Shown here: positions 16,167 to 18,974 of the stretch, one piece after another | How positions within the stretch are numbered: position 1 is the first letter of the stretch | Layout of the letters: each line of letters opens with the position of its first letter | Source of the DNA: Myxococcales bacterium | GTDB lineage: Bacteria; Myxococcota_A; UBA9160; SMWR01 | Assembly: GCA_022572485.1 (NCBI GenBank) | Contig: JACZVU010000035.1 | Span: 1 to 18,974, forward strand | Length of the DNA stretch: 18,974 bases | Direction of reading: 5' to 3' | The notes under the pieces: generated by a model | The model's input: only the letters and a program-made list of their open reading frames with translations | Told to the model about the DNA's origin: nothing | The model's database searches: none | Translations under genes and position numbers: made by a program

Positions 16167-17291
16167 TTAGCCTGCAACGGATAAGCTGGAAAAGGTCGCG
16201 TTGATGTTCTTGTTGGCAAGACACCGCACGCGATCGGGCATCGGGGGGAAGGGGGAGGACGCTCGCATGGCGTCGATGGCGCTTGCGCCGATCGCGTTGT
16301 CGCCGCTGACGAGCTGGATGCTCGAGGCGGATCCCGCAACATCGATCGCAAAGCGCAATGTCACGCGAACGTCTTTGATTCCGTAGGGAAGGCTCCAGCG
16401 TGAGTAGATCCGCTGTTGCAGATCCTGTACGTACGCCTGGACTTCCGCTCGTTTCAGGCAATCCGTGGCGGCGCCATCGGGCGAAAGCCCGGTTCCGGTT
16501 CCGCCGGAGCCGCTCAGGTTTCCCTCGCCGACCGCCGTGTCTACGCTGACGAGAACCGCGCCCGCGGGTGAGCCGATCACGTCGCGAGAGGTGAGTACGC
16601 CATCGCGAACCGACGAACCCTGGTGGATCGCGAGCGAGCCGGTCCCGAACGTGTTCCCGTCGGTGCCGGCCACTTTGCGCGGGCCCACCGATGGACCGAC
16701 CGGGCCAAGCGCTTCGATCGGGCCGCGTACCGCCGGACCCGCCGCCTGATGGGCTTTGACCTTCGAGGCCTGATGGCCGCCGACCGCGCCAATGGCCGAA
16801 ACGCGATCGATGTCGATCGCGGAGCGTTTCAGCTGTGTCGGTGCCGCAGCGATGTTGAGCGAATCCATCCGAAGCATCTCTGCGTTGATGGCAGGCGCGG
16901 CGTTGGCGATCACGCGTTTGTTGATGATCTGGGGTTGCATGGTCTGCATCGCCGGCGCGAAGTCGAGCTTGCGCCGCTCGGCGAGAGCCCTGCGCGCGGG
17001 CGCGGGCGGCTTGGGCGCCTCCTCGCGGAGGAGCCGGACGTGGATGATCTCCTCTACGACCTCGGGATTGAGAGACGCGAAGAGAAACAGTAGACCGATT
17101 GCACCGAGGTGGAGCGCCGCTGCGATGCCACCCGTCGCGAGCTTGCTCTTGCCCTCGTCCGGATCGCGAAAATCCATCGGAAAATCGGGCGCCACTCCGC
17201 CCGCGGTGGCAGCCTGCAAGAAGGCCGTACCCACCCGGCGCTTGGTGCGCTTGCGTTCGCTGCGCGGTCGGAGAATCGATTGTTGTGTCAT
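16167..17291 (-). CDS. TonB-like energy transducer (TonB/AgmX-type C-terminal domain)
   Basis: The 374-residue protein has a positively charged cytoplasmic N-terminus (1-50, SERKRTKRR), one transmembrane helix (about 54-74, IAAALHLGAIGLLFLFASL), a Pro/Ala-rich then Gly/Ser-rich periplasmic linker (about 90-275), and a C-terminal TonB/TolA-like domain (about 278-374: VQAYVQDLQQRIYSRWSLP, VTLRFAIDVAGSASSIQLVSG, AIDAMRASSPFPPMPD). Such proteins pass proton-motive force from ExbB/ExbD-type motors to the outer envelope. C278 and C357 bracket the domain and could form a disulphide. Unlike E. coli TonB, the linker has no long Glu-Pro/Lys-Pro repeat. It is divergent from exbB and 46 bp upstream of the giant repeat gene, which argues that the repeat protein is part of the same machine. 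The start at 17291 has only a weak, distant GGAG. Confidence 0.85.
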   Translation of the reverse strand: MTQQSILRPRSERKRTKRRVGTAFLQAATAGGVAPDFPMDFRDPDEGKSKLATGGIAAALHLGAIGLLFLFASLNPEVVEEIIHVRLLREEAPKPPAPARRALAERRKLDFAPAMQTMQPQIINKRVIANAAPAINAEMLRMDSLNIAAAPTQLKRSAIDIDRVSAIGAVGGHQASKVKAHQAAGPAVRGPIEALGPVGPSVGPRKVAGTDGNTFGTGSLAIHQGSSVRDGVLTSRDVIGSPAGAVLVSVDTAVGEGNLSGSGGTGTGLSPDGAATDCLKRAEVQAYVQDLQQRIYSRWSLPYGIKDVRVTLRFAIDVAGSASSIQLVSGDNAIGASAIDAMRASSPFPPMPDRVRCLANKNINATFSSLSVAG

Positions 17292-17783
17292 CGCGGGCGT
17301 GTTTGCTCCGAAGTTTCCGATCGAACCATCCCTTCGAGGTCTCGCTGACCCAGTCGCACGAGCGCGCGACTCCGCCGAGCCCCACCCGCTGCCATCTGTT
17401 GCCAGCCCTTGCGCGTTATTTAGGGTCTACGCCCCAACCGTTCCGACCCCGAAAGCGCCGCCCGGGTTTCCCATGCGATGATAGCGATGCCCATGGGACG
17501 CACACGCCTACTGGTTTCTTCGGCCAAACGGCGCTTAAATGAGGCCGGAAAATTTCCCCTTCAAGTTATAGGGGACAAAGCGTCGAAAGACCGATTGCGA
17601 TGCTCCGGCGCGGATGCGTTGCTGTTGCGCGTCTCCCCCCGTTGTCGATGCATCGGATCGGCGCTGGTGGCGCGCGTTCGATCGTGTAACTTGGCGAATC
17701 AAAAGAAGGAATCGCGCCGAGGCGGATGCCGGCGGAATGCTTCGTTTGGGGATTCCAGGGCGATTCAAGCGAAGGGGGCGCTG
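17292..17783. other. Divergent control region between the TonB-like gene and exbB
   Basis: These 492 bp hold no credible gene. The frame of exbB is open upstream to 17478, but that part is Arg/Cys-rich without family resemblance. Visible elements are a perfect 11-bp palindrome GGAAAATTTCC (17547-17557), an overlapping TCCCC...GGGGA stem (about 17555-17575) with TATAGG inside, and a CCCATG/CATGGG pair around a repeated GCGATG (17470-17497). No promoter with good -35 and -10 boxes was found for either gene. Confidence 0.55.
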
Positions 17784-18464
17784 ATGGACGCGCAGACACT
17801 GCTTCAGCTGCTGCAGGATGGTGGTCTTACCGTCTATCCGTTGGCGGCTGCTTCGGTGATCACACTCACGATTCTTTTCGAGCGCGTCTGGCGCTATCGG
17901 GGCCTCGACAGCCGGACCCGCGCGATTACCCGCGAGACCATCGAGTCGCTCGTGAGGCGGGATGTCGACGGCGCTCGCTCGGCCTGCGAGAAGTCCGGGG
18001 TGCCGATTTCGAAGATCTTCCTCGAGGCGATGCGCTGGCAGAACATCGCGATCGAAGATCTGGATCGGGTATTGCTGACGGCGCGTCAGGAGGCCGTGAC
18101 GGATCTCAAGCGCGGACTCTGGGTGATTGGAACGATCGGCTCGCTCGCCCCTTACGTGGGTCTGTTTGGAACGGTAATCGGAATCATCCGCGCGTTTCAG
18201 AGCATGGCGGTCGAAGGTGTCGGCGGTTTCGAGGTCGTGGCCGCTGGTATTTCGGAAGCGCTGGTGGCCACTGCCGCAGGGCTCTTCGTCGCAATCGTTG
18301 CGCTGATCTTCTTCAACTATCTTCAGACTCGCGCCAACGCGCTGGGTACCACCTACGCGCGATCTTGCGAGCGTTTCCTACAGGCCCTGATCTTCGTCGA
18401 GACAGCAGCGAGCGACGGGCCCAATCAAGCGGAGGTACAGGATGGCGACTTCGTACCAGCCTGA
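17784..18464 (+). CDS. exbB: ExbB/TolQ-family proton-channel protein
   Basis: This is an inner-membrane motor subunit that, with ExbD, uses proton flow to power a TonB-type transducer. The 226-residue protein has three membrane helices (about 16-34, 113-135 and 157-180), with the large cytoplasmic loop between the first two, as in the family. The conserved core IGTIGSLAPYVGLFGTVIGI (115-134) and EALVATAAGLFVAIVAL (158-174) are complete. The ATG at 17784 has GAAGGGG seven bases upstream and gives the standard N-terminus; a longer frame from 17478 is rejected. It overlaps exbD by 23 bases, suggesting translational coupling. TolQ or an Agl-type gliding motor is an alternative name; the TonB-like neighbour favours ExbB. 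Confidence 0.9.
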   Translation: MDAQTLLQLLQDGGLTVYPLAAASVITLTILFERVWRYRGLDSRTRAITRETIESLVRRDVDGARSACEKSGVPISKIFLEAMRWQNIAIEDLDRVLLTARQEAVTDLKRGLWVIGTIGSLAPYVGLFGTVIGIIRAFQSMAVEGVGGFEVVAAGISEALVATAAGLFVAIVALIFFNYLQTRANALGTTYARSCERFLQALIFVETAASDGPNQAEVQDGDFVPA

Positions 18465-18870
18465 CCATGAAGATTCAGATGGCGGCATCGTCGCCGAGAT
18501 CAACATCACGCCCTTGACGGACGTGTTCTTGGTGCTGTTGGTCATCTTCATGGTCACGACGTCGGTGATCCAGAATCAAGGCAAGAACATCGATCTTCCC
18601 GGTGCGGATGTCCGCGACGAGACGCCCCAGGGTGTGACCGTATCCGTGGGCGCAGATGGCGAAATGATGATCAACGACGAGGTCGTGACGGAAGATCGGC
18701 TCTTCGAAGTGCTCAAGGCGGCGCTGATCGATGCCCGCGAGAAGGTCGTCGTGTTGCGCGGCGACCGGGCTGTGTTGCTCGGCCAGGCCGTCAACATCCT
18801 CGACGTCGCTCAGCAAGCTGGCGCCCGCGGCATTGCGTTGGCGACGAAACCGAGACCGAGAGATTCCTAG
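18442..18870 (+). CDS. exbD: ExbD/TolR-family biopolymer transport protein
   Basis: This 142-residue single-pass inner-membrane protein is the partner of ExbB. The N-terminus leads into INITPLTDVFLVLLVIFMVT (20-39) with the essential proton-carrying aspartate at D27, then a periplasmic domain (KNIDLPGADV, VTVSVGADGEMMINDE, VVVLRGDRAVLLGQAVNILD). All family landmarks are present. GGAGG (18431-18435) lies six bases before the ATG. The start is inside exbB. Confidence 0.92.
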   Translation: MATSYQPDHEDSDGGIVAEINITPLTDVFLVLLVIFMVTTSVIQNQGKNIDLPGADVRDETPQGVTVSVGADGEMMINDEVVTEDRLFEVLKAALIDAREKVVVLRGDRAVLLGQAVNILDVAQQAGARGIALATKPRPRDS

Positions 18871-18890
18871 CCCGCGCAGACCGGGGCGGG
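18871..18890 (+). terminator. Possible terminator after exbD
   Basis: CCCGC (18871-18875) and GCGGG (18886-18890) can pair around a 10-nt GC-rich loop and are followed by TTGTT. The stem starts right after the exbD stop. It is weak, with a short T-run. The remaining 84 bases to the window end show no feature except an ATG at 18965 that may or may not open the next gene. Confidence 0.3.
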
Positions 18891-18974
18891 TTGTTCGCTG
18901 CGCGCTGCTGGCGGGGGCCCAGGGGCTTGGTTGGTTGTGCGGACGAGCTTCTGATTTGAACTCGATGGTGGGTA

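Noticed and set aside
17478..17783. 102-codon N-terminal extension of exbB
   Set aside because: Arg/Cys-rich text with no resemblance to ExbB; the ATG at 17784 has a good ribosome site and the normal N-terminus.

Overview
The window looks like a GC-rich chromosomal segment of a Gram-negative, probably environmental bacterium. The evidence is cytoplasmic NagZ (muropeptide recycling), an ExbB/ExbD/TonB-type energy-transduction set, a GGDEF signalling protein, and several CoA-thioester and amino-acid catabolism genes. The mix would suit a former-deltaproteobacterial (Myxococcota-like) lineage. There is no rRNA or other marker gene to prove this, so the taxonomy is inference.

Layout. (1) 1-3019, minus strand: hairpins at the left edge, then gabT (one-base frameshift near 445) preceded in transcription by gabD. 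This is a GABA-to-succinate operon with a good promoter candidate and a perfect 16-bp tandem repeat just upstream of its -35 box. (2) 3349-4392, plus: a soluble GAF-GGDEF diguanylate cyclase. (3) 4639-7886, plus: a compact run of aroA, nagZ and a SpoU/TrmH-type RNA methyltransferase. (4) 8238-9545, plus: an acetyl-CoA hydrolase / 4-hydroxybutyrate-type CoA-transferase. (5) 9595-12565: a doubly frameshifted ADP-forming acyl-CoA synthetase alpha subunit (minus), head to head with a PECR/DECR-like reductase and a CaiD-like hydratase (plus). (6) 12634-12837, minus: the C-terminal stub of a PYROXD2/phytoene-dehydrogenase-like FAD oxidoreductase. (7) 12863-18870: a TonB-like protein followed by a secreted protein of about 1085 residues, built of about 38 aspartate-rich, DxDxDGxxD-type repeats (minus), divergent from exbB-exbD (plus).

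How the genes work together. Region 1 feeds GABA into the TCA cycle. Region 4 could handle a four-carbon CoA ester such as 4-hydroxybutyryl-CoA. Region 5 has the parts of an acyl-CoA (carnitine-like) degradation route, but its ligase gene is broken as read. Region 7 is the most unusual part: a proton-driven ExbB/ExbD/TonB-like motor is genetically tied to a giant exported repeat protein of putative calcium-binding type, with no TonB-dependent receptor in view.

Three single-base frame breaks occur (about 445, 9957 and 10890). They may be real decay or consensus errors in the assembly. A dispersed imperfect 36-bp element (two clear copies and one weak one) lies at gene edges, one copy forming the last codons of the repeat protein beside the oxidoreductase stub. 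No tRNA, rRNA, CRISPR array, transposase or phage gene was seen.
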